A stretch of DNA of 64,000 bases from Streptomyces eurythermus (GTDB taxonomy: Bacteria; Actinomycetota; Actinomycetes; Streptomycetales; Streptomycetaceae), in the NCBI RefSeq assembly GCF_014649115.1, contig NZ_BMSK01000013.1, positions 124,001 through 188,000 of the forward strand. Direction: 5' to 3'. Both the position numbers and the translations under genes were made by a program. Below are positions 1 to 7,740 of this stretch, piece after piece. Below the pieces are notes generated by a model that was given only the letters and a program-made list of their open reading frames with translations, was not told the origin of the DNA and did no database searches. Every line of letters starts with the position of its first letter. Within the stretch, counting starts at the first letter, position 1.

Positions 1-787
1 GCGCCTCGTGCAGGACGGCGTCGATCATCTGCCGGCGGTAGCGGGGGTCTCGGCCGCCGCGGGCCAGGACCCGCAGCTGCGGCACGGGCAGGGGGCGGCG
101 GCCGGGGAACCACACCTCGCCGGCCGGGGCGCGGGCCACCACCACGGCCGACACCAGGACGCGCAGCGGCACGTTGAACCGCTGCGAGGCGTCGCGCAGC
201 ACCCGGAAGGCGGCGCCGGAGTCCGGCAGGCCGTAGCGGACCATGAGCACGCCCTGCGCCATGCCGATCACCGGGGCGGTGCGCACCCGGGCGCGCAGCG
301 CGCGGACCTCCTGGTACAGGTCCTCGTACGAGGGCCGGACCGGGTCGGCGATCTGGGACCGCCAGGCGGGCAGCTCCTCCACCCGGGAGGTTGCGCGGGC
401 CAGCTCGCGCAGCGCCTCGTCCAGGGTGGCGTAGAGCCGTACGCCGGTCAGGCGGGCCAGGTGCACCGCCTCGCGCACCCCGGGGCGGGCGCGGACGATG
501 ATCAGGTCCGGGCGGCCGGCGCGCGTCCGGGTCGTCTCGCTGAGGGCGCGCAGCACGGCGGCACCACCGAGCTGGACGTGGGCCATGTCGAGCACGGGGC
601 GCAGTCCGGCGCGGTCGGCCTGTTGCAGGTGGCCGCGCAGTTCCTCCGACCAGAGCTCGGCGCCGTGCGCGTCCAGGCTGCCGGCCATGCGCAGCAGCAG
701 GGCTCCCTCGGCGGGCAGCCCCTCGACCACGGAGGACTCGATGACGAGGCGAGCGGGTGCGGCCGGCCGGCCGGAGGAAGGTTTCAT
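1..787 (-). CDS. STAS-ANTAR domain regulator (partial, runs off window start)
   Basis: The reading frame starts at ATG (787-785) and stays open for 262 codons to the window edge, so the C-terminus is missing. Residues about 14-120 look like a STAS (anti-sigma-antagonist-like) domain. Residues about 165-225 match an ANTAR RNA-binding output domain, with the segment IGMAQGVLMVRYG followed by a three-helix pattern rich in Ala and Arg. ANTAR domains normally bind paired hairpins in nascent RNA and act as antiterminators; STAS domains bind anti-sigma factors or ligands. I infer a stress or signal-responsive regulator. The ribosome binding site is weak. A second STAS protein lies upstream on the same strand, beyond a repeat array. 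Confidence 0.8.
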   Translation of the reverse strand, partial: MKPSSGRPAAPARLVIESSVVEGLPAEGALLLRMAGSLDAHGAELWSEELRGHLQQADRAGLRPVLDMAHVQLGGAAVLRALSETTRTRAGRPDLIIVRARPGVREAVHLARLTGVRLYATLDEALRELARATSRVEELPAWRSQIADPVRPSYEDLYQEVRALRARVRTAPVIGMAQGVLMVRYGLPDSGAAFRVLRDASQRFNVPLRVLVSAVVVARAPAGEVWFPGRRPLPVPQLRVLARGGRDPRYRRQMIDAVLHEA

Positions 788-1011
788 CGCATCACCCAGA
801 CAGGACGTCACAGAGGTCTCGCCCGGCCTCTTCGCGGCCCCGGCTCACCTCGCACGGTAGGCCCGGGCGGCCGGACGCGCCATCCACCGCGCCGGGCGGG
901 GACGGCGGGCAGGGGACGGCGACCGGCGGGTCGCACGGCCGCCGGGCCGGGCTGCCCGGTTCCGCGCGATGGCCTCCGGGGCCGCGGCCGGCGGGCGGTA
1001 CGGGATCCGCG

Positions 1012-1303
1012 CGTACGGGGCGCTGAGCCACGCCGGGCGTCACAGGTCCGCCCGTACGGAGCGCTGAGCCGCCCCCGGCACCACGGGCTTCCGCCCGCAC
1101 GAACCCTGAACCGCGCCCGGCGACACAGAACCCGCCCACACGGACCACTGAAACGCCCCGCGTCACAGGGTCAGCCCGTACGGGGTACTGAGCCGCCCCC
1201 GGCACCACGGGCATCCACCCGCACGAACCCTGAACCGCGCCCGGCGGCACCGCTGTCCGCCCGGACGGGCCGTTGAGCCGCCCTCCGGCCCCGGCGTCCC
1301 CGC
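1012..1303. repeat. Seven degenerate ~41-bp tandem repeats in a gene-free stretch
   Basis: The 610-base stretch 788-1398 has no convincing gene. Within it, units begin at 1012, 1053, 1096, 1137, 1177, 1220 and 1262, so lengths are 40-43 bases. Each unit opens with a form of CGTACGGGGCGCTGAGCC and continues with CCCCGGCACCACGGGC or a relative. Units 2-3 and 5-6 are the most alike, which suggests duplication of a two-unit block. Open frames across the array have varying spacing and no domain, so I treat it as non-coding. Confidence 0.75.
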
Positions 1304-1398
1304 GGGCGAACCCCGGATGCGCAGCAGGCCCCCGGCACCCCCCGCCCCGGCCCCGGAGCCGTGCTGGTCGGTTCGTGGTCCGTGTGCGGCCGTTCGGG

Positions 1399-1851
1399 TT
1401 ATCGGCGGGCCGGCCGGGGGGCCGTGGACACCGTGCCGGGTTCCGTATGCGGCGTTTCGACGGAGTCCAGGGCGCGCAGGGCGGTGGTCAGGTCGGCGTG
1501 GGTGCGGATGCCCGGCAGGCCGGCCGCGGCCAGGGTCTCCCGGACGTGCGGGCGGGGCTGTACGACGTGCAGCGCGCGGCCGGCGTTGGCCAGGGCGCGC
1601 AGCGCGGCGGCGCAGGCGAGGTGGGCCTCGGTCAGGTCGAGCAGGGGGTGTTCTCCGGCCCGCTCGGCGTCGGCGAGGTGCGCGGCGAGTGCGGCGGACA
1701 GGCGTCCGGCGTTGTCGGCGTCGACCGTGCCGCGGGCCTTCAGGACGCTGACCGCGCCGAGGCCGGTGCGGTGCCCGCGCTCGGTGCGCAGCAGCAGCGG
1801 GGCCGGGCCGCCGGGGCGGAACCTGGCCGGGGAGGGCTGACCGATTTCCAT
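1399..1851 (-). CDS. STAS domain protein (anti-sigma factor antagonist-like)
   Basis: 150 aa, ATG start at 1851 with GGAAG ten bases upstream. Residues about 30-135 show the STAS pattern: a beta strand around VSVLKARGTVDADNAGRL, then LLDLTEAHLAC, helices and a final LAAAGLPGIRTHADLTTALRAL. The canonical DSSGL phosphorylation segment of SpoIIAA/RsbV is absent (AHLACAAAL sits there), so regulation by Ser/Thr phosphorylation is doubtful. It lies next to a STAS-ANTAR protein on the same strand and may act with it. A cytoplasmic signalling role is inferred from the family only. Confidence 0.75.
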   Translation of the reverse strand: MEIGQPSPARFRPGGPAPLLLRTERGHRTGLGAVSVLKARGTVDADNAGRLSAALAAHLADAERAGEHPLLDLTEAHLACAAALRALANAGRALHVVQPRPHVRETLAAAGLPGIRTHADLTTALRALDSVETPHTEPGTVSTAPRPARR

Positions 1852-1979
1852 GGGCGGACGGCTTCCTGGGCAGGAGGGGAGGAAGGATCGGCCGGCCGCT
1901 TCTTGACCGGGGGTTCACTGTGCCCGCACCCGGCTGCCGGACGCAACGACGTGCCCGGGCGTGTCGTGGCGCCGGCCGG

Positions 1980-2891
1980 TCAGCCCACGTACCGTCGGGC
2001 GGGTGAGTCCCGGCGGGCGCGTTCCAGCGTGGCGATCCGGCGTTCCAGGTCCGGCGGTACGGGATCGCGCTGGCGCAGCACCCACGGCAGTCCGGCGGTG
2101 GCGTGGGCGAAGGCGCGGGCGGAGGCGGCGTCCCGGGGCACGGTCCGGATCAGGTGCCCGGTACGGCGCAGCGCCGGCAGCAGGGGGCGGCGCAGCCAGG
2201 TGAACCACAGGGTGTTGCGCAGGCCGAGGACGCGGCGGGCGGTGCTGTCGCGCAGCCGGGAGGCGTGGTGGTGGACGGTGAGTTCCCCGGCGTAGGCGAG
2301 CCACCAGCCCTGGCGCTGGAGGTCGCAGGCGAGCAGTTCCTCCTCGCCGCCGAGCCACAGGCCGGGGTGGAAGCCGCCGGCGGCCCGGAATGCCTCGGTG
2401 CGCAGCACGGTGGCGGCGGCCAGGAAGGAGCCGAGCGCGGGACCGGGCAGCCAGTCGGGGCCGGTCAGCGGGGAGTCGCGCAGCTCGGGCACGACCGGGT
2501 CCTCGGTACCGCCCGGTTCGACCAGGATCCGGGCGGTGACGGCGGCCAGCCTGGGCCGGGGGTCCAGCAGGTCGGCGGCCCGGCGCAGGCTGCCCGGCGC
2601 CCACCAGGTGTCGTCGTCGCAGAAGGCGACGTAGGGCGTGCGCACCCGCTGGACGGCCAGATTGCGGCCGATGGCGCCGAGGTTGCGGCCGGGGCGCAGC
2701 AGGGTCATCTCGGGGAAGTCCCGGGCGACCGCGTCGGCGGTGCCGTCGGTGGAGGCGTTGTCGGTGACGATCACGGGCGGCCGCTCGGGGAGCCGGCGCA
2801 GCAGGCCGAGGGTGCGCAGCAGTTCCTCGCGGCGGTTGTGGGTGATCACGACGACGGTCGTACGGTCGTCGGGGCCGGTCCGGGTGGTCAT
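1980..2891 (-). CDS. Glycosyltransferase family 2 protein
   Basis: 303 aa GT-A type glycosyltransferase. The N-terminal fold shows TVVVITHNRREELLRTL, the donor-site DNASTDGT and the metal-binding CDDDTWW. A later HPGLWLGGEEELLACDL segment is typical of rhamnosyl/galactofuranosyl-type GT2 enzymes. It begins at ATG 2891 and overlaps the stop of the next gene upstream by ATGA, so the two are translationally coupled. It is clearly a paralogue of that upstream gene (shared RTPYVAF and DDD plus WW motifs). It is the last gene of the heptose/glycan operon. The acceptor is unknown. Confidence 0.9.
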   Translation of the reverse strand: MTTRTGPDDRTTVVVITHNRREELLRTLGLLRRLPERPPVIVTDNASTDGTADAVARDFPEMTLLRPGRNLGAIGRNLAVQRVRTPYVAFCDDDTWWAPGSLRRAADLLDPRPRLAAVTARILVEPGGTEDPVVPELRDSPLTGPDWLPGPALGSFLAAATVLRTEAFRAAGGFHPGLWLGGEEELLACDLQRQGWWLAYAGELTVHHHASRLRDSTARRVLGLRNTLWFTWLRRPLLPALRRTGHLIRTVPRDAASARAFAHATAGLPWVLRQRDPVPPDLERRIATLERARRDSPARRYVG

Positions 2892-3829
2892 GGTGCGGTG
2901 CCTTCCCGGGAGTATCCGGTCGCCCCCCGGTCGAGCAGGCGGGCGGCGTGCTCGACGTGCGGGGGCAGGGTACGGCGGCGGGCGAGCGCGGCCGGGAGCC
3001 GGACGACGGCCTCCTTCAGGGCGCGGGGCGCGCCGGGCCGGCCGGTCGCGGCGGCCAGCGCCAGGCCGGTGCCGGCGCGCAGCGCGACCGGCCAGGGGCG
3101 GCGCAGGCAGGTGGTGAGGACGTGGTTGCGCCGGACGAGGGCGGAGCGGCCGGCGCGGGTGTGCTCCCCGGGGTGGTGGCGGGCGCACAGGGTGGGTTCG
3201 TAGGCGACGCCCCAGCCGGCGGCGGCCAGGTCGTAGGCGAGCAGGGTCTCCTCGCCGCCGAAGAAGAGCAGCGGGTGGTAGCCGCCGACGCCGAGGAAGG
3301 CTTCCTTGCGGACCACGCAGGCGCAGCCGAGGAAGCCGAGCACCGGGCGGCCCGGCAGGTCCGGCTCGGGCGGCAGGGGGGAGGCGGCGAGTACGGCGTT
3401 GAGCGGGTCCTCGGCGGCCTCGTCGCCGACCAGGGTGCGGGCGGCGAGCAGACCGAGGCGCGGGTGCCGGTCGAGGAGGTCGGCGGCGCGGGTCAGGCTG
3501 CCGGGCTCCCACCAGGAGTCGTCGTCGCTGAAGGCGACGTAGGGGGTGCGGGCGTGGCGGGCGGCCAGGTTGCGGCCGAGGGCGCCGGTGTTGCCGGCCG
3601 GGCGCAGCAGGCGGGTGAGCGCGGGATGGCCGGCGACGGCCCGGCGGGTGGTGTCGTCGCGGGAGTTGTCGACGACCACGACCGGCGGCCGTTCCGGCAG
3701 TGCGGCCAGGGCGTCCAGGGTGCGCAGCAGGCTGGCGGCGCGGTCCCGGGTGATGACGGCGACGGTGATCCGCGGGTCGCCCGGGGCGGTGGGCCGGCGG
3801 GTGCGGGCGGGAGCGTGCTCAGTGGACAT
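2888..3829 (-). CDS. Glycosyltransferase family 2 protein (paralogue of downstream gene)
   Basis: 313 aa. ATG at 3829 is preceded by a good ribosome binding site GGAGGTGGC. GT2 landmarks are ITVAVITRDRAASLLRTL, VVVDNSRDDT, the metal site SDDDSWWEPGS and LFFGGEETLLAYDLAAAG. Its first codons (MSTEHAPAR) and ribosome binding site are the founder unit of a tandem array that lies directly upstream, in which that start region is copied several times. The stop overlaps the start of the next GT2 gene by ATGA. The longer open frame reaching 4855 runs through the repeat and is not the gene. Confidence 0.88.
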   Translation of the reverse strand: MSTEHAPARTRRPTAPGDPRITVAVITRDRAASLLRTLDALAALPERPPVVVVDNSRDDTTRRAVAGHPALTRLLRPAGNTGALGRNLAARHARTPYVAFSDDDSWWEPGSLTRAADLLDRHPRLGLLAARTLVGDEAAEDPLNAVLAASPLPPEPDLPGRPVLGFLGCACVVRKEAFLGVGGYHPLLFFGGEETLLAYDLAAAGWGVAYEPTLCARHHPGEHTRAGRSALVRRNHVLTTCLRRPWPVALRAGTGLALAAATGRPGAPRALKEAVVRLPAALARRRTLPPHVEHAARLLDRGATGYSREGTAP

Positions 3830-4256
3830 GCGCCACCTCCTGCCCGGTGGGTCGGCAGGTGCGAACGGGGGTGTGCTCGGCGGACATGCGCCACCTCCCG
3901 CCCGGCAAGCCGGCTGGCCGACGGAGACGGGTACGAGCCGGGGTGTGCTCGGCGGACATCTGCCGCCTCCGGGCCGGTGGGCCGGCACACATGTGCCACC
4001 TACCGCACGGCAGCCCGGCAGACCCGCAGGCCCCGGCAGGCATGTGCTCGGCGGACATACGCCACCTCCGGGCGGGCGGACCAGCGCACATGTGCCACCT
4101 ACCGTCCGGCAGCACGGCAGGCCGGCAGGCCCGGGCAGGCATGTGCTCAGCGGACATACGCTGTCTCCGGGCCGCTGGGCCGGCACACGCGTGCCGCCTC
4201 CCGTACGGCAGCACGGCAGGCCGGCAGGCCCGGGCAGGCATGTGCTCAGCGGGCAT
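3830..4256 (-). repeat. Tandem array made of copies of a gene-start region (RBS + ATG + first codons)
   Basis: On the minus strand, in-phase start modules resembling GGAGGTGGC-N2-4-ATGTCCGCCGAGCAC occur with ATG ending at 4256, 4157, 4058, 3959 and 3887, plus the real gene start at 3829. Spacings are 99, 99, 99, 72 and 58 bases. A second start-like module (GGTGGCACATGTGC) alternates inside the 99-base units. The first four spacings keep frame, giving a 145-codon open frame (4256-3819) that translates as 33-residue repeats beginning MSAEH or MPAEH. It ends in ...EVAHV(H)-stop across the next gene's ATG, exactly as the upstream heptosyltransferase gene ends (PEVAHAR-stop). Whether this frame is translated is unknown. 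Confidence 0.85.
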
Positions 4257-5235
4257 GTGCCACCTCCGGGCCGCTGGGCCGGTGCCGGGTGCGGGCGTCC
4301 CGGAGGAGGGTCAGGCAGGCCGCGGCGACCTCGCCGGTGCCGATGCGCAGCAGGCGGGCGTCGGGGGCGTGGCCGTGCGGGTCGCCGGGCGGGCCGGGTT
4401 TCCACAGGGCGAGATGGTCCGGGCCGGGGGGCGGCCCCCACAGGCGGGGGGAGACGGGGCCGAACAGGGTGACGGAGCGGGTGCCGTGGGCCACCGCGAG
4501 ATGGGCGAGGCCGGTGTCGCCGCTGAGCAGCAGGGAGGCGCCGGCGACGAGGGCGGACAGCCTGCCGGGCGGCAGACCGCCGGTGAGCACGTCGGTGCCG
4601 GGCCGGCCGCTGCGTTCGGCGACCTCGTGGACCAGTGTCTCCTCGCCGGGGCCGCCGGTGAGGACCACACGGTGCCCGGCGGCGCGCAGGCAGCGTACGA
4701 CGGCGGCGAACCGCTCCGGCGGCCAGCGGCGGGAGCCGGAGGCGGCGCCCGGGTGCACGACGACCGCACCGGGGGCCGGGGACGGTGTGGCCGGCCGGGG
4801 CAGCCGCAGGTCGCGGGGGTCGGCGGGGATGCCGTAGCCGCGCAGGAAGGCGCACCAGCGGTCGCGTTCGTTGACGTGGGCCGGCCAGGGCGGGCCGTCC
4901 GGGCAGGCGTGGGCGAGCAGCCGGCGCGGGCGCAGGGCGGCCAGGGCGTCGCGGCTCTCGGGTCCGTTGCCGTGCAGGTCCACGGCGACTTCGGGGGGCG
5001 GTCCCGGCCAGTGGCTCAGGTCCGGCACCGCGCGGCCCGGCGCCTCGGCCGGGAACACGGTGTCGACCGCCCCGGTGGCCAGGGCGAGTTCGGTCAGGCC
5101 CGGTGGCTGGGCGAGGACGACCTGGTGCCCGGGAAAGGCCCGGCGGATCCCGCGCAGCGCGGGCACACCGGCCAGCAGGTCACCCAGGCCCAGCGCACGC
5201 AGGACCAGGACGCGCGGGGTCTGCTCAGTGGTCAC
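4246..5235 (-). CDS. Glycosyltransferase family 9 (heptosyltransferase-like)
   Basis: 329 aa with the GT-B architecture of ADP-heptose:LPS heptosyltransferases. N-terminal RVLVLRALGLGDLLAGVPAL has the GxGD acceptor-loop signature. The C-terminal half has VVVHPGAASGSRRWP, VVLTGGPGEE and SGDTGLAHLAVAHGT, the donor-binding motifs of the family. Gram-positive actinomycetes lack LPS, so the acceptor is probably another surface or secreted glycan. The ADP-heptose pathway enzymes in the same operon give the likely donor. The stop lies inside the first start-like module of the repeat array. Confidence 0.88.
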   Translation of the reverse strand: MTTEQTPRVLVLRALGLGDLLAGVPALRGIRRAFPGHQVVLAQPPGLTELALATGAVDTVFPAEAPGRAVPDLSHWPGPPPEVAVDLHGNGPESRDALAALRPRRLLAHACPDGPPWPAHVNERDRWCAFLRGYGIPADPRDLRLPRPATPSPAPGAVVVHPGAASGSRRWPPERFAAVVRCLRAAGHRVVLTGGPGEETLVHEVAERSGRPGTDVLTGGLPPGRLSALVAGASLLLSGDTGLAHLAVAHGTRSVTLFGPVSPRLWGPPPGPDHLALWKPGPPGDPHGHAPDARLLRIGTGEVAAACLTLLRDARTRHRPSGPEVAHAR

Positions 5236-5608
5236 CGGGTGGTCCTTGGGGGTGAGGACGGAAGGGTGGCGCGGGGGCGGTCCGGCCCGCGGTGGGGGGA
5301 GGGCGGGTACCGGTCATCGGGCGGCCTTTCGGGTCGGGGGCGGGAACGCGGGCTGGGCGGCGAGTACCCCGGGACGGTGCGGCGGCACGGGCCGGGCGCA
5401 CCCGCGTTCCCGGACGGCCGGGCGAGGGCCGGCGCTCGGGGGGTGCCGGGGCCCGGCCGCCGGGTGGGGCACGCGCGGCGGCCGCGGGCGCGAGGTGCGC
5501 CTCCGCCGGGCACGGAAGGCGGGCGCGCGGTGGGCCTCTCCCGGGCGCGGAAGGCGGGTGCGGTGGTCTCCCGCCGTGGGGCTCACGGGTGGTCTCCCGC
5601 CGTGGGGC
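5236..5608. repeat. Gene-free spacer with ~39-bp and 26-bp tandem repeats copied from the hldE 3' end
   Basis: This 373-base spacer separates hldE from the GT9 gene. Near its right end GGTGGTCTCCCGCCGTGGGG starts at 5562, 5588 and 5614, an exact 26-base period. On the minus strand each copy repeats the last hldE codons (PTAGDHP) and the stop TGA in a shifting frame. Just to the left, at about 5490-5560, a ~39-base unit ending CGGAAGGCGGG is present twice. No gene or clear terminator hairpin was seen in the rest. Confidence 0.8.
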
Positions 5609-7033
5609 TCACGGGTGGTCTCCCGCCGTGGGGGTCAGGGCCGCCCGGCGGGCGAGGACGGTGGTGGAGCGGCCGTCGAGGTAGGGCAGCAGCAGGACCT
5701 GTCCGCCCCAGCTCTCCACCAGGGGCTGTTCGGGCAGCCGGGTCCGCGCGTAGTCGCCGCCCTTGGCCCAGATGTGCGGGCGGAGTTCGCCGAGGATGCG
5801 TTCGGGGGTGTCCTCGTCGAAGACGGCGACGGCGTCCACGCACTCCAGGGCGCGCAGCACCCGTACCCGGTCGGCGGCCGGCACCAGGGGCCGGCCGTCG
5901 CCCTTGCGGCGGCGGACGGAGTCGTCGGAGTTGAGGCAGACGATCAGGCAGTCGCCGGCCCGGCGGGCGGCCTGGAGCAGGGCGACGTGCCCGGCGTGCA
6001 GCAGGTCGAAGCAGCCGCCCGCGGCGACGACGGTGCCGCCCGCAGCCCGGACCCGGCCGGCGGTGCGTACGGCGTCGGCGGTGGTGTCGCCGTCGGTAGG
6101 GGACTCGGCGGGGGTCTCCGGCCGATCCGGGGTGGCGACGGCGCGGGCGCCGCCCTCGGCGACGTAGCGGGTGGCGGCGTGCACGGCGGCCTGGACGGCG
6201 GCCTCGGTGAGGGCGCCGTCGGCGAGCAGTCCGGCCGCGGCGGCGGCGAACCGGTCGCCGGCGCCGCACGGGTCACCGGTGGCGGTGCCCGGGGTCGGCA
6301 CCAGCAGCGGGGTCTCGCCGTGCGAGAGCAGGGCGCCGCGGTCGCCGAGGGTGACCGCGACGGCCTGGGCCCGCCAGGCCCGGACCAGGGCGCGGGCGTC
6401 CCGGGCGGCGGTGCGCAGTCCGGCCGTGTCGCCGGCCGTCTCCTCGTCGTCCCCGGCCAGCCGCCGGGCGAAGGCGCGGGCCTCCTGGGCGGAGGGGGTG
6501 ACGAGGCGGACGCCGGGCACGGGGGGCCGGCCGCGCACATGGGGGTCCCAGACGACGGGGGCCGCCGTGTGGGCCAGGGCGTCCCGCAGGACGTCGGCGG
6601 TGCCCCGGCCGTAGTCGGCGACGAGGACTCCCCCGGCCTCCGCCACCGCCGTGACCGCCTGCCCGGTGGCCTCGCGGGCGCGGCCCTCGCCGTCGTCCAG
6701 ACGCAGCAGCGGCCGGTCTCCGGCCAGGACGCGGGTCTTGCTGCTCAGGGTGCCGTCCAGGGGGATCTCGACCAGCCGGACCCGGCCGGCCAGCAGCTCG
6801 CGCAGGGTGTCGCTGGCGGGGTCGGTGCCGAGGGGGGTGACCAGGGTGACGGGGCGTCCGTCGGCCGCCGCGAGGCAGGCGGCGAGGGCCGCGCCGCCGG
6901 GGCGGGAGCTGCGCCGGGTGCCGTGCACGACGGGCACCGGCGCGTCCGGGGCGAGCCGTTCGGCCCGGCCGCACAGGTCGTGGTCGAGCAGGGCGTCGCC
7001 GACGACGACCAGGGGCGTGGGGACGTCGGTCAT
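5609..7033 (-). CDS. hldE: Bifunctional D-beta-D-heptose 7-phosphate kinase / 1-phosphate adenylyltransferase
   Basis: 474 aa, close to the ~477 aa of enterobacterial HldE. Residues 1-310 are a PfkB/ribokinase-type kinase with the catalytic signature DPCGAGDRF (GAGD at 257-260). Residues from about 335 are a cytidylyltransferase-like domain with CFDLLHAGH (341-349) and LNSDDSVRRRKG. The enzyme phosphorylates heptose 7-phosphate at C1 and, after dephosphorylation of C7, adds AMP to give ADP-heptose. ATG 7033 overlaps the gmhA stop as ATGA. It is part of the operon that also carries gmhA, a gmhB-like gene and heptosyltransferase-like genes, so all steps except an obvious HldD epimerase are present. 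Confidence 0.93.
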   Translation of the reverse strand: MTDVPTPLVVVGDALLDHDLCGRAERLAPDAPVPVVHGTRRSSRPGGAALAACLAAADGRPVTLVTPLGTDPASDTLRELLAGRVRLVEIPLDGTLSSKTRVLAGDRPLLRLDDGEGRAREATGQAVTAVAEAGGVLVADYGRGTADVLRDALAHTAAPVVWDPHVRGRPPVPGVRLVTPSAQEARAFARRLAGDDEETAGDTAGLRTAARDARALVRAWRAQAVAVTLGDRGALLSHGETPLLVPTPGTATGDPCGAGDRFAAAAAGLLADGALTEAAVQAAVHAATRYVAEGGARAVATPDRPETPAESPTDGDTTADAVRTAGRVRAAGGTVVAAGGCFDLLHAGHVALLQAARRAGDCLIVCLNSDDSVRRRKGDGRPLVPAADRVRVLRALECVDAVAVFDEDTPERILGELRPHIWAKGGDYARTRLPEQPLVESWGGQVLLLPYLDGRSTTVLARRAALTPTAGDHP

Positions 7034-7740
7034 GCCTGCCCCTTCCGCGGGGCGACGGGTGCGCCGGGCGTGGTCCGGCCGACGGTGCGGGCCCGGCCGA
7101 CGAGCCGCCCGACCACCCCCGGTTTGCCGTCGGCACCCGGTGTGCCGTCGGCGGCCACCCGCCCGGCCTCGCCGTTCTCCACCGCCCGGTCGAAGGTCTC
7201 GCAGAGCATGTGCACGGCGACCAGGTGGAGTTCCTGGACGGTGGCGGCCACGGGGGCGTCGACGCACAGGGATTCGTCCGCGCCGAGTTGCAGCGGGTTG
7301 GGGGACCGCCCGGTCAGCGCCCAGACGGTCATGCCGAGCCGGTGGGCGCGTTCGGCGGCGGACAGCAGGTTGGCGCTGGCGCCGCTGGTGGACAGCAGCA
7401 GGAGCACGTCTCCGGGGCGGCCGTGGGCGGCGGTCTGCCGGGCGAACACCTCCTGGACGCCGTAGTCGTTGGCGATCGCGGTGGTGGAGGAGGTGTCGGC
7501 GTGCAGGGCGAGCGCGGAGAACGGCGGGCGGTCGTCGCGGTAGCGGCCGACGAGTTCGGCGGTGAGGTGCTGGGCCTGGGCGGCGCTGCCGCCGTTGCCG
7601 GCGACGAGGAGCCGGGCTCCCGAGCAGAGCCGCCGGGCGAGTTCGGTGCCCCAGCGCTCGATGAGGGGGGCGTGGTCGCGGAACGCCTCCAGGGCCTTGG
7701 CGAGGTCGTCGCAGTGCGTGGTGCCGGTGGCGGTGTTCAT
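7030..7740 (-). CDS. gmhA: Sedoheptulose 7-phosphate isomerase (SIS domain)
   Basis: 236 aa. SIS-domain landmarks are LLVAGNGGSAAQAQHLTAELVGRY near the N-terminus and LLLLSTSGASANLLSAAERA in the middle; the former is characteristic of GmhA/DiaA proteins. It converts sedoheptulose 7-phosphate to D-glycero-D-manno-heptose 7-phosphate, the first committed step of ADP-heptose synthesis. A 40-residue Gly/Arg/Pro-rich C-terminal tail extends past the usual ~195 aa length. It overlaps its neighbours on both sides by ATGA. Confidence 0.9.
   Translation of the reverse strand: MNTATGTTHCDDLAKALEAFRDHAPLIERWGTELARRLCSGARLLVAGNGGSAAQAQHLTAELVGRYRDDRPPFSALALHADTSSTTAIANDYGVQEVFARQTAAHGRPGDVLLLLSTSGASANLLSAAERAHRLGMTVWALTGRSPNPLQLGADESLCVDAPVAATVQELHLVAVHMLCETFDRAVENGEAGRVAADGTPGADGKPGVVGRLVGRARTVGRTTPGAPVAPRKGQA

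Noticed and set aside
8..1276. Long plus-strand open frame of 422 codons
   Set aside because: Its composition is Arg/Gly/Ala-rich without domains, it is antisense to the clear STAS-ANTAR gene, and its right part runs through tandem repeats.
2888..4855. 655-codon version of the GT2 gene starting at 4855
   Set aside because: The upstream extension runs through the repeat array and antisense of the GT9 frame; the real start at 3829 has a ribosome binding site and the GT2 fold begins there.
3847..5934. 695-codon plus-strand frame over the array and GT9 gene
   Set aside because: It is a shadow of the minus-strand genes caused by high G+C content, and it shows no family motif.
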